Part shown: piece after piece, positions 1 through 10,110 of the stretch
How positions within the stretch are numbered: position 1 is the first letter of the stretch
Layout: each line of letters begins with the position of its first letter
Origin: Isoetes taiwanensis
Lineage: Eukaryota > Streptophyta > Lycopodiopsida > Isoetales > Isoetaceae
DNA length: 64,000 nucleotides
Direction of reading: 5' to 3'
NCBI GenBank assembly: GCA_021234155.1
Contig: JAJEKV010000040.1
Location: 12,235,072-12,299,071 of the forward strand
Position numbers and translations under genes: made by a program
The notes under the pieces: model-generated
The model's input: only the letters and a program-made list of their open reading frames with translations
Told to the model about the DNA's origin: nothing
The model's database searches: none

Positions 1-1610
1 ATCTGAGGTTGATTTGCAGGAGCGGGTTGATAGCGTGATTGCTGAGGTGCCCGAGGTGGCTTCCGAAGAACCGGACGCGGGCCTTGTTTGCCATTGGCAA
101 TCCAAAGTTGGTAAGCCGCGGAGGCGGACTGATGTGGTCTGATTTGTGCCGTGAAGCCGCACTGAACTTGTGGAAGTTGAGGACACGCCGTGGTGATATG
201 ACCCCATTCTTGACGGTGGTAACATCGAAGCTTCGAAGGATCAAAAGGAGGGGCGTGTGTTGGGTCCCCGTTGTTGCCCCGCTGCGGATAGAGTTGATTG
301 GGTTGCTGCCGTGGTGGGTGGCCGATATGGCGATTGGTGCCGAGGTGTTGTTTGCACTTGATAAACCATCTTGTTATGAAAGGTGTAGGATGAGTGCGAG
401 TGCACTCTTCCGTGGCATGATTGCACATATTGCATCGTTTACAATGAGGCGGGCCATTGGTGGAGTTGCACTCATTCGCCAAGTGGCCTTGATATTTGCA
501 GATATGGCACCAGATCTGACTCTGCGCCGGATTGGCGTGTTGAGGTTGAACAGCAGTCTGGGGAACCATGACGGGTGGAATGAAAGGGAGCTCCTGAAGA
601 GCCACGCCACGGGAGGAAACATTGACTGAGTGATTGACAAGATCGATGCTTTGCTCCAAAGTCTTGGTAGCAGTATTCAGTCATGAGTCCGATAATGGAG
701 GAAGTCCTTGGAGAAACCGGACCAAGATCCGGCTCGTGTGGGGTACTCCTTGAGTTTTGCCGAGCGAGAATGTGAAGACGGCCCCGCAAAATCCGGGGCG
801 GCACTCCGTGGGCTCTTGTTGAAGGTCATTGAGTTGCTTGAGATGAAGTTGATCATCATCCGTGGTCCCATAGTGAGAAAGAAAAGCAGTTTTCATTTCG
901 GACCAATCTTGTTTCCAGTGACTTTTGTTGGACATGAGCCATTGATGAGGGGAGCCACGCAATGTGGTGGAAAAGATGTGGAATTTCAGTTGAGGTTGCG
1001 CATGACCATTCAGGACAGCGAGCCTCAAATTCTTCCATGTGGCCCCCTGAGCACTTTGGTCTAAAGGTTTGCCTTCGTGGTTGCCAAAGGTGGGATAAGT
1101 CAGCTTAAGGGTCCGAAAGGTAGAGGTAAAAGTGCTGGGCTGGACGGAACATGATAGGGAGGATATTGAGGTGGAGTTGGAGGGGGTATGGTGCTTTGAA
1201 AGACCCCGCCAAGGGGTGGCCGAGGTGGGGGTACCGGAGGTGCCCGATCATTGGGTTTGAGGTCCGTAAGCTTGTAAACAGGAAGAGCGGTGGGAAAGGT
1301 AGGGAAGGGAAATTCCCCGGGAGGAGCAAAAGAGACATGTGGATATCCCCCGCCCACCCGTGAGGGGAGATGATGGTTGTGAAGGCAGAGGCGCATGGGC
1401 CGTAAGAGTGATGGATGAAGGCATGTTTCGGGGTATGAAAGTAAGGTTGAGCGCTTGGAGCCGGATAGGGCTCTTGATAGTGATGAGGAGACGAGGTCGT
1501 GGAGCAATGTTTGCACGCTTGAGGCGGAGAATTTGGACGAGACATGACACGAGGGTGGGTGGCGCCGACCGAGCCCTAGACCGAATGTGGCCTCCCTCAA
1601 TGTCGTAAAG
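1..1610 (-). pseudogene. gypsy-type gag, decayed, cut by window edge
   Basis: Reading the minus strand gives pieces of the same Gag protein found intact at 15139-17892. Around 681-1028 the core Gag segment (HIFSTTLRG, SHYGTTDDDQL, LQQEPTE) is about 80-90% identical to the plus-strand copy. Zinc-knuckle sequence follows between about 370 and 640, and the start of Gag (YDIEGG) lies near 1590. Frames change several times, so this copy is broken. Position 1 falls within the Gag proline/glutamine-rich segment after the knuckles, so protease and reverse transcriptase would lie outside the window. The family builds virus-like particles and binds RNA; here it is a relic. Identity of the family is secure from the internal comparison. 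Placing it as Ty3/gypsy rests on the reverse transcriptase of the other copy. Confidence 0.85.
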
Positions 1611-1824
1611 CAGATCCATACATGTCAATTAACAGCTTCCTTCGATGATGGCGCTCCAAGCGAGGCAGACGCCCGGGGAAAGAAGTTCTTTCCGGCGGAA
1701 GTTTCCGACACATGCATATGACATGGCGACGTAAGAAAGGAAAATCGAATCAGACCAGCGCAGCCGGCGATGGTGTTTGGGGTCAGGTTCGGGAACTCCC
1801 CGCAAGACAGCCCCTCTGTGGAGG

Positions 1825-2372
1825 ACCCTTGGATCTAACAGAGAACTGGGACTATGTCACGGGATTTGCAAGAAAAGAACAAGAAGAAGAAAAACGGAAC
1901 AGAAAAAGAACAATGAGAGGAAAATGATATGCTTCCTTGATATCAATGATGAACATACATGAGCTCTCGCAATTGAGAGAAGGCTGAAAAGAGACAAGAC
2001 TCAAAACTCATCTAGCCATCATATGCTAGCTCTACTCATATATATAGTACAATGGCCTCTGGCCCAATATAGACACTCAGACTGATCTCGGTGCCGACTC
2101 CTGGAAGGAGGCCTGATTTGCAGGAATGTTGGCGGTGCCTCTTGAAATGCCTAGAATCACGCTGACGCTGACACGGGCGGTGACGGGTCATCACTTGTCC
2201 GCCGGGCGCCTCTCTTGTTCCGGGCCCTTGGGCTTTGATGCGTGGTGGTCTGGCCGCTTTGGTCTTCTGCTGAGCCTTTGATGGCTGACCCATGCCTGTC
2301 TGTGGATCCTTGAGCTTGACCTGGTCCGTCGTATGCATGAATAGTCCTGAACCAGGAGGCACAGGACTAACA
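1825..2372 (-). mobile_element. 5' LTR of the minus-strand gypsy-type element
   Basis: The minus-strand sequence from 2372 leftward (TGTTAGTCCTGT...) matches the stretch beginning at 14319 in the plus-strand copy over roughly 500 bases. Shared parts include the segment after TTCATGCATACGACGG and a TATA-like run at 2038-2046 that matches 14631-14640. The 5' end is set by TGTTAG, where the two copies stop matching. The 3' end is approximate because homology continues into the internal region and no clear primer-binding site is visible. The matching 3' LTR would be left of the window. Confidence 0.7.
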
Positions 2373-4850
2373 TACAAATTCATGGAGATTTTCTTTAGGG
2401 ATATACTGTGCATGAGCAGGACTTAAATAGTGGTGGATGCAAGGACCCAATTAGTTTTGGGTTTCTCAATTTGGCATTGTTAAAGAAGGGTTTCGGACAT
2501 TCAAATAAATTTGTTTTCTGGAGGTTGGTGGCATTGGGAATAGAGATAGCTGCCCCTATGACCTTGGCTAGGATTTGCATATGCTATGTTATGGTGACAA
2601 ATTTCGTAATGGTTTTGATAAAAGTTCAAAGACCATATTCTTGGTCAAACCTACTCGTAAAAAATGGTTTGGCAAAACCATGTGAGCTTTGTTGAAGAAA
2701 CATGGAACTAGAAGCTTATCATTCATCAGATGAATGAAGACAACAAATCCTGATTTTTAAAACATTTTTGTCGTACCTTTAAACCATACAACGAAGCTAT
2801 ATTAGCTTTCATCTTTGGTACAATTCCAATAGTAACATACAATCCCAAGTGAAAGCTCCACATAACCCCCCCTTCTTTTTGTGTTCAAGGCAAATGCCGC
2901 TCACCAACATCTTAATGGTTCATGAGCATGGGTGCCCATGCCATCCCAAACCAACCAGAAAAAGTTATCTACCCTTGTTAAGGCTCACGAGCATGGGTGC
3001 CCATACTGTCCCAAGCAAGGCCCTGGTGAGCAGCATTTGTTTTGAACCAAAAAAAAAAAAAAAAAAAAAAAAAAAGAAAACCCAACGAAGAAAAATTATC
3101 TATTTTGTAAAGGTTTATGAGCATGAGTGGATTTGTCTCTAGGATTTGGAGGGATCATTGGATTTGCCCCTCATTGTTTGGACCAAGGTTCAGATAGAGG
3201 CTTGAAAGGATCATTGAATTTGCCCTTCATTGTTTGGGCCAATGTTCAAATAGAGGCTACAAGCAACAAGCGCTTTTTGGCAATAGGCTAGGATACCAAA
3301 GCAAAGACACCCTACACCTCTGGAGGGATTGCTCGACTTGGATTTTGTCGCCTTACAAGAATTGGCTTTGGTGTTTCAAATTCTGACAATATACCTTACA
3401 GATCTCCATGTCCTAATAAAAAAAAATATGGAACTAATCATGGGGTGCCTACATTAGGAGCATAAAAACTTAGCATAATGGACAATATATGTTTTCCATA
3501 GCATTGATGTGATTTTGAATCCTTGGTAACCATTTTAGGTTGCTTTTGTTTCTACCATACTAATAGAAACCCTGACTACTTTTCTTAGCATTGATGCAAT
3601 TTTGGATTCTGGATGACCATTTTAGGCTTCCTTAGATGCTAAAATTTGTATCTCTATAGCTATGCATGCTGCTGTGTGTTTATGGGGGAAAAACAACTCT
3701 AGCCTAAAGCTCTTGCTCATGCATTAAAAGGGAGGGCTACCATTGGAAGCAAATGTGAAGCATAACCTGAAGTTATAGGTTTTAAAGGGAGGGCCACTAT
3801 ACACATATGAAACAAAACATGAAGCATAACCCAAACTTACAAGTTTCCAAGGGGTTTCCAACAATTGGTCAGGAACGCTCGGCACCGTTGCTACTGTATT
3901 ATAATATTTTGAAGGTTTGGATTATTTTTTGGGAAAATTGTAAAATTGTCCCTGTTTTTTCCTCTAATTGTAAAAGCTTTAGCTGTCTGCACTTGCCACT
4001 TTCTACACAGGCCACACTACTTACAGACCATTTCTGCGATAAGGACATAAACAAAGCTGATTCCAGTTCTATTCCGTCTCCCTATACAACATATTTTGCC
4101 TTCAAGCTAAATCCATCATATATTATGAAACGATTTCTTTTTAGAATTCCTCAGAGATGTTGGGCGATCTAAAGTAATAGAGATGTTCAATCTAGTGTGG
4201 TTTGGCAAAGCAAATGAGCTTTCAAAGTTAGCCTGAATATGGTAGATCTCTATAAAGGCATGTTTGCGTTGTATGTGGTTGTCTGTGTGTCCACTACGAC
4301 GTAGCCAAAGTCCTTATTCAATATGGTGCTGATGTCCACTTCACCTATGTGGAGGGAGGCCCATTGGATGAGGCCGTCTATGCAGATAACGAATCCATAG
4401 TTGAGCTCCTTCTATAACACCGCGCAGAGGATTTGATCTACCTAGTGATAAAGACCATTATCTGACCAATTGACTTCAGGTACTGCCGAAACTACTGCCG
4501 TGCTGCAAACAATTTATATAGGAATCATATGAATCATTGCAAATTCTTGCTGTTAATGATTCCCAATGCATGTGATATTACAACTGTAAGGCAAAACACA
4601 TATACGATAGGAAAGTACAAGAATTAAGGGCATTTTGATAAATATATAAAATACAATTTGACAATATAGTAAAATATAGGAGCATTTCTATAATTTACCG
4701 TATCGTATTACAACTTTAGGGTTAAGTAAGTTGCGAACAAGATTACAACTTTAGGGTTAAGTAAGTTGCGAAAAAGAAAGATTGGAAAGGGGCGACGTTA
4801 GGGTATGCAGCCGAGACCGGTCGATCCAGAACAGATTGACTTCTCCAATC
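2373..4850. repeat. non-coding stretch with A-tract and tandem repeats
   Basis: No convincing gene is visible. An uninterrupted A-run of about 27 bases lies near 3050-3076, just after a segment in which the phrase GAGCATGGGTGCCCAT occurs twice (near 2924 and 2990). A degenerate 56-bp tandem duplication (GGATCATTGRATTTGCCC...) spans about 3152-3262. A near-perfect 35-bp tandem duplication (ATTACAACTTTAGGGTTAAG...) lies at 4707-4776. The short open frames here lack family features or splice logic. Confidence 0.6.
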
Positions 4851-4860
4851 AATTCGACAG

Positions 4861-5022
4861 CAGACATAAAAAATCTGGAGCAGACAGGATTAAGCAGGTC
4901 GATTGGCTGCCATGATGGTCGCTGGGGTCTTTTGGAGCAGCAGACATAGCAAATCCGGAGCAGACAGGATTAAGCAAGTCGATTGGCTGCCATGATGGTC
5001 GCTGGGTCTTTTGGAGCAGAGA
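4861..5022. repeat. 80-bp tandem duplication
   Basis: Two copies of a unit of about 80 bases, beginning near 4877 and 4957, share GGAGCAGACAGGATTAAGCA and the following CGATTGGCTGCCATGATGG with few differences. They lie just upstream of the small spliced gene and could be part of its leader region. No coding content is evident. Confidence 0.75.
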
Positions 5023-5428
5023 TTTCTAGGATCAGAACTGTAAATTCGGATCTGGTAAGCCTTGTTTTTTGTTTTTTCCCTTGTGTGGATGCAATTGGCA
5101 GGACCCAAGAAAACGATGGCTGCTAAGAGATTTAAGCTGACCAGTGGAGCTGTTGAAGACTTGTTGCTATGCTATTACTTAAAGCAAAATTAATTTCGTT
5201 GGATATAATACAGTATTGTTAAGATATGTTTGTGAATGGCAATAAGATATGCCATATAAGGCGGTAAGTTAAGGGTGTAAGTTCATTGGATAAAATATGC
5301 CATGTTCTTAACTGGAATAAAAAATTCTGAATATTATTCCTGAGTTTATCTTCATGCATCACATTGCTTGAGGCAGATTACAGCCTGGAGGTCGATCTAT
5401 AACAGTTTTGTTGTCCTTATATGTGCAG

Positions 5429-6009
5429 AATGATCTTCATGGATGGGGGCATGGACTTTAAACTTGGATATTATGCACAGGTTAAAGGCTTTCTCTAGTT
5501 CTTATAAGCTGGTAATAATTGTCAATAGAAATGATTGAGCTAATGCTACAGGGGGACAGGTCACACATGTAGGCGTAATAGATAGTGAGTACATTGCTCA
5601 TTGTGGAATACCGTGACTAGGAGGTTCTAAATCTAAAGTGAACCTAGAGACTATTTTTTGCATGCTTGTTAATTATATTTACTAACTTGGTTTAAAGCTT
5701 GTGCAGGTATCTGGCCATGATGCAAGATCAGAGGTTAGGAACTTACACATTCCCCCATTGTCTTCTTTTTCTGTTCCTAACAATCAGAAAAATACAGTTT
5801 TTTAAAGTTTGTTATGTCTTAAGCACAATGCAAGATTAATGTAGATAGAATCAAGAGCTGCTTTAGATGACTGGGCGCTGTGATTTTTGCAGGTTCGACA
5901 ACATTCATATGTAGAACTACATATTTTCTCTCAACGGTGGCAAAAGGCTGTGAAAGATGATGAGTGTTGGAAGGATCCATATATGCATGACCCACATTAT
6001 GGACGTTAA
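5429..6009 (+). CDS. 3' exons of a small spliced gene, unrecognised
   Basis: Three exons join with GT-AG borders and matching phase. Exon 5429-5480 (acceptor ATGTGCAG, donor CAG|GTTAAA) contains MDGGMDFKLGYYAQ. Exon 5707-5733 is only 27 bases and reads VSGHDARSE. Exon 5893-6009 begins VRQHSYVELHIF and ends DPHYGR followed by TAA. All joins are phase 0, which is unlikely by chance for three successive segments. Upstream exons are not resolved; an in-frame ATG at 5116 starts a 25-codon open stretch (MAAKRFKLTSG) that could be an earlier exon or unrelated. The C-terminal segment is rich in aromatic and charged residues. I do not recognise the family and assign no function. Confidence 0.45.
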
Positions 6010-6919
6010 AGAACAGCTAAACACTACATGAGCTACATTACGCGCAGTACAGAACAACTAAACACTAAATGAGTAGAAAAGAAAGCATTGTTGCAAGAAA
6101 TTTTGTTGCCAAGCTATTCTTTTGCATTAAAGACCTAGCAGGGGTCCCATTCTTTGTGCTGGGATCTTCGAGAAATGTTTGTTTAGAATACTTGAATCTT
6201 CTTAATATAATTTTTTTTTTCTTGAGCAATAACTTTTTGGTTTATAAATCAAAAGCTGTCTGTACTTATTATTTTTATTTGCATTATTTAATATTAGAAA
6301 TAACCAATGCTTTAATAAGTGATGATCACGTACAAAATAGTACTGGAATCCTCGTTGACATTATATTTGAGATGGTATTATACCTGGGAAATTATATTTG
6401 ATACAATTACGGGCTAACTTGTAACAATAAGTGACATTATACTTGACATTAATAATGATATAATCATAACCTCCACGTGGTATTATATGTGGCATTGTCA
6501 ATGATGCTACATCTGATACTAATCATGATAGAAAGGATGATACAAAAGATGACGTTTGTGTTGACATTATGAGTCATTTAATTATAGCAATAAAGGTGAT
6601 GCTATAGCTGACACTATTATAGTGCTCGTGGTGACATTACGAATGATGTAATTATAACAATACATGTGATCCTATAGCTGACAATATTATAGCACCATAA
6701 GGTCAAAATGCATGATATTATAACTGCAGCTGTAGACGATGCTACAAATGATAATATTATGCCACTACAATGCTATAAAATATGATACTACACTTGTTGT
6801 TACTAGTGATGCTACAAGTGACGATATAGATGGCGCGATTTCATCAACAGCTACCGTCACTTATTGTATCAAAATCTAAAAAATTTGAAAGTGTGATTTT
6901 AAACCAATAAATGATGAAA
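6010..6919. other. AT-rich stretch with degenerate short repeats
   Basis: From about 6420 to 6840 the sequence repeats loosely related phrases (GATGCTATAGCTGACA...TATTATAG, GACATTATGA, ATAATTATAAC) with a spacing of several tens of bases, like an old minisatellite. The 110-codon open frame at 6069-6401 is hydrophobic and AT-driven, with no family signature, and is not treated as a gene. Confidence 0.5.
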
Positions 6920-6929
6920 CTAGTGACTT

Positions 6930-7890
6930 AGATTACTTATTCTCTTGTAGTGGTTGTACATACGATATGCCTTGGCAGACATACTGTAGCCAACAAAGAT
7001 ACACTTGATACTATGGTCCTCCCATTTTCTTCGTTTTTGTTTAGGTACATGCACATATCCAATACAACCAAACACTTTTAGATGGGATAATGTTGGTTGC
7101 TTACCAATCCAAGCTTCATATGGATTTTGATCTCGCAATGCTTGTGTGGGCAATCGATTTTGAATATAGGTAGCTGTTGCTAGAGCTTCGGCCCAAAAAT
7201 AATGAGGAAGTTGACTCAAATGCAACATACTTCGTGCACTTTCAGCAAGAGTGCAATTCTTTCTCTCGGCTACACCATTTTGTTGAGGAGAGTATGGGGC
7301 CGTCAAATTTCTATCAATTCCATGTTGTGCACAGAAACTTGTGAATGCTTTGGAGGTATATTCACCACCATTGTCAGATCTGAGACATTTGATGGTTCTT
7401 CCAAGTTGGTTCTCAGCTAGAGCTTTGTATTCTTTGAAAGCTTCTAAAGCTGCAGATTTCTTTTTAAGAAAATACACAGTGGTGTATCTAGAATAATCAT
7501 CAATAAATGTGATGAAATATTTACAACCATTATCAGAAAGTATTTCGGACTCACCAATGTCAGTGTGGACCAAGTCAAGTGGATGCTCGGCTCTTGAATG
7601 ACATGACTGACCTTGGGAAAGGGTAACCAATGATGCTTGCCAATTAAACATGCTTCACATACTGGCAAACTTGTATTTGGCTGAATATTGAAATCTCGAA
7701 CCATCTTCTTGGAGTGGAGTCCAGCATGTCCCAATCGTAAGTGCCATTGATAAACATCATTGGGAGTAGTGGTCACTGCATTGACAGAGTGTTGAGGCAC
7801 ATTAGAAAGCGGGACTCTATAGAGACTTCCTTCGCGTACGCCTTGAGCAAGTTTGCGTCCATGAGAATCTTGAAGTTGGCACTCATTGAT
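6930..7890 (-). pseudogene. copia-type pol: GAG-pre-integrase and integrase, truncated
   Basis: On the minus strand, downstream of gag, the frame encodes a GAG-pre-integrase segment (YQWHLRLGHAGLHSKKM, near 7770-7700; CEACLIGKHH near 7650). The integrase core follows: HTDIGE near 7560, FITFIDDYSR near 7510, SDNGGEYTSKAF near 7370 and SPQQNGVAERKN near 7290, supplying the D, D and E catalytic positions. The C-terminal integrase part (KVFGCIGYVH, FVGYS) ends near 6930. Two frameshifts are needed, near 7930 and near 7605. Reverse transcriptase and RNase H are absent: homology stops abruptly near 6930, so the element is 3' truncated and cannot move by itself. Confidence 0.88.
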
Positions 7891-7927
7891 GCCAAATTGG
7901 ACTTTTAAGCCAACATCATAAATCTTG

Positions 7928-9097
7928 CTAACAGAGCAACTTCTTGGTCAATCGGGGTACATGTAATACATCATGTATTGTTTTGATCGATCCATCGGGC
8001 ATTTGCACCAAAACTTTGCCTTGTTCTTCGATACTGAGGGGACTATCATCTCCTAAGAGAACAGTCTGACCAGGTGGCATCTTTTGATATATGATGAAAG
8101 AATCACGTTGTGGAGTCATATGAGCAGTACATGCTGAATCTAAAAACCAACCACTAGAATGGTTAGTCACAGAAGAACATGAAACTTGTGAGACACATAA
8201 CCTTTCTTGATGATCATTGATGATCACGTTTGCCTTGTTACGCTCTTTTGCAAGTCGAGTGTAACAATCTTTGGCATAATGGTTTGGTTTGCCACAATAA
8301 CTGCATGTTAATTTGAAATTCATGGGCTTCTTGTTGAATCCTTTGCTTGCATCATCCTTGTTGAAGGATTGATGATTGAAGGACGAACTGGATCGTGAAT
8401 TGGGTCGAAACTTGGGCTTGCCTCTAGAGTTTGACCGCTTGTTGCGTGAGTATAAAGCAACAACCCCATCACTAGAAGTGTTCAATGACTTTCTTCTAGT
8501 TTCTTCTTGAAGAAGCATGGCTATGGTGGATTGCAGTGACATGATATTAGAGACGGCTACGGCTGATCTGGCGCCTCCCATTGCTTGAGTGCCTATAGAT
8601 TGTATAAAAGTATCATAGGAAGGAGGCAAACTTCCTAGAAGGGTCATCACTGCATCAGAATCTTGAATTGGAGAGCCAACTGTGGCGAGTTGCTCCAAAA
8701 GTGTCTTGAATTCATTGATGAATTCGGCCATGCTTTGATTTTCCACCATTTGGAGAGATTTATAAAATCGTTTTCTTAGAAAAAGTTTGGTACATGCATC
8801 TTGAGGTTCATACATACCAACTAGATGTTCCCAAGCTTCTTTGGACGTTTTGGCGCTGCTGACATGAGTCACCACATTGTCTTTTAGATTGAGTATGATA
8901 GCAACGAGTGCTCTACCATCTCGAGCCTCCCATTTGGCCTTCTCTTCTTGGGCAGTTGGTCGCGCTTCAGAACCATCAACCATCCTCCATAAATTTTTTT
9001 CTAGAAGTAGCATCTCCATCTTAAGTTTCCAATGATGGAAACCGACGCCGTCAAATCTCTCTATGAGACGATGTGTCTCGGTTAAAGTAGCAGCCAT
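7928..9097 (-). CDS. copia-type Gag-protease polyprotein, N-terminal part
   Basis: The minus-strand frame is open from an ATG at 9097 (MAATLTETHRLIERFDG) to a frameshift near 7928. It shows the copia Gag fold signature (FDGVGFHHWKLKMEMLL, then DNVVTHVSSAKTSKEAWEHL), a basic linker, and one CCHC zinc knuckle, CSYCGKPNHYAKDC, about residue 263 counted from that ATG. It ends in the aspartic protease start WFLDSACTAHMTP. The usual copia motif is D-S-G-A; here the glycine after D-S is alanine, so protease activity is doubtful. Gag makes the particle shell and the knuckle binds RNA. The gag frame is unbroken, suggesting a fairly young insertion, but pol is frameshifted and truncated. Confidence 0.9.
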   Translation of the reverse strand: MAATLTETHRLIERFDGVGFHHWKLKMEMLLLEKNLWRMVDGSEARPTAQEEKAKWEARDGRALVAIILNLKDNVVTHVSSAKTSKEAWEHLVGMYEPQDACTKLFLRKRFYKSLQMVENQSMAEFINEFKTLLEQLATVGSPIQDSDAVMTLLGSLPPSYDTFIQSIGTQAMGGARSAVAVSNIMSLQSTIAMLLQEETRRKSLNTSSDGVVALYSRNKRSNSRGKPKFRPNSRSSSSFNHQSFNKDDASKGFNKKPMNFKLTCSYCGKPNHYAKDCYTRLAKERNKANVIINDHQERLCVSQVSCSSVTNHSSGWFLDSACTAHMTPQRDSFIIYQKMPPGQTVLLGDDSPLSIEEQGKVLVQMPDGSIKTIHDVLHVPRLTKKLLC

Positions 9098-10110
9098 AAT
9101 TATGATTTGATTATAAAAAATCAATCGAGGGGGTAAAAAAAAAATTTAGAGAATTTCTGTCAGCCTCAAAAATGCGCTTCGGGCTAAAGCACAATATAGT
9201 GGGTCAAAAAAGTCAGTTTTCGAACTACGAAAGTAGTTGGAAAATTAGTGGGAAATTTAGGTTGTATTTTGAATTTTCCGAAGTTAACGGGGAGAGGGAG
9301 GGCTCGGGACGAAATACCAAGAATGGGAGATGGGAGGGAATTCGTTTGCTGCCGAATCTTCTGGGTCCATTCTGATTCAACATCCTACTTCCGTTACACA
9401 GCTAAAGCGGCCTCAAGTTTTCTCCTATCCTCAGGTTTTTCTTCCCTCAGGTTTTTCCCTCAGGTTTTTCTTCCCTCAGGTCTTTCCCTCAGGTTTTTCT
9501 TCCGGCCCTGCTAATTCTCTAGTTTATGAACTCTCAAGTTTTTTTGCCCTGAAACTTTCTCTCATTCCATCAAAGGATTAGAATAGGGATTTCTTTTTTA
9601 TTGTCCACGTTTGTGCTACAAGCAGGAACAAGGAAAAAGGCAAATGCAGTTTCTTTCTTTTCTTGTTAAACTTGGCATTTATTTCTTGTTGGGTAATGTA
9701 GTGATGAGTCTTAATTTCATACATGTTGTGGTCATCTCTCTAGATAGCTTGTTGGGTAATGCTGGGTCTTAAGTTTTCACATGCAGTGTTCATCTCTCTT
9801 GGCAGGGAAAATCCAGGACTATAATAGATCTTGTGCACAAAAAGCATCTCTAGCCAATTGTTACAAAACCGTTAGTTTTAATTCAAGCTAGCCATATCTA
9901 ACATTAAATTCGTGCTCTGATTTATTATGAGAATTTATAAGTCCATGTTATATCTTTTGCATTACACTATTACTCTATGATTGTAGGAAATTTGAAAAAG
10001 ACAACGCTGCCTCTCTTCTTGTGTACAGTTAGTTGTGCATACTTTTTGAATGCTTATGCAAATTTAGTTAAGCCTTGTCTTACTGATGTGCATGTAGGTA
10101 GTTGTATCTC
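9098..10110. other. copia leader region and flanking non-coding sequence
   Basis: The minus-strand leader of the copia element should lie just right of 9097, but no tRNA-Met primer-binding site or LTR terminus could be recognised, so the LTR is not delimited. At about 9428-9505 the plus strand repeats CCCTCAGGTTTTTC with TTC insertions about five times, a short tandem repeat. The remainder to 10110 is AT-rich, with no supported coding sequence. TATGTAG-type acceptors before 10111 are compatible with a 5' UTR intron of the next gene. Confidence 0.5.

Noticed and set aside
1100-1600. Plus- and minus-strand proline-rich open frames as a separate gene
   Set aside because: The minus-strand one is the N-terminal part of the gypsy-type Gag (matches 15060-15600); the others are shadows.
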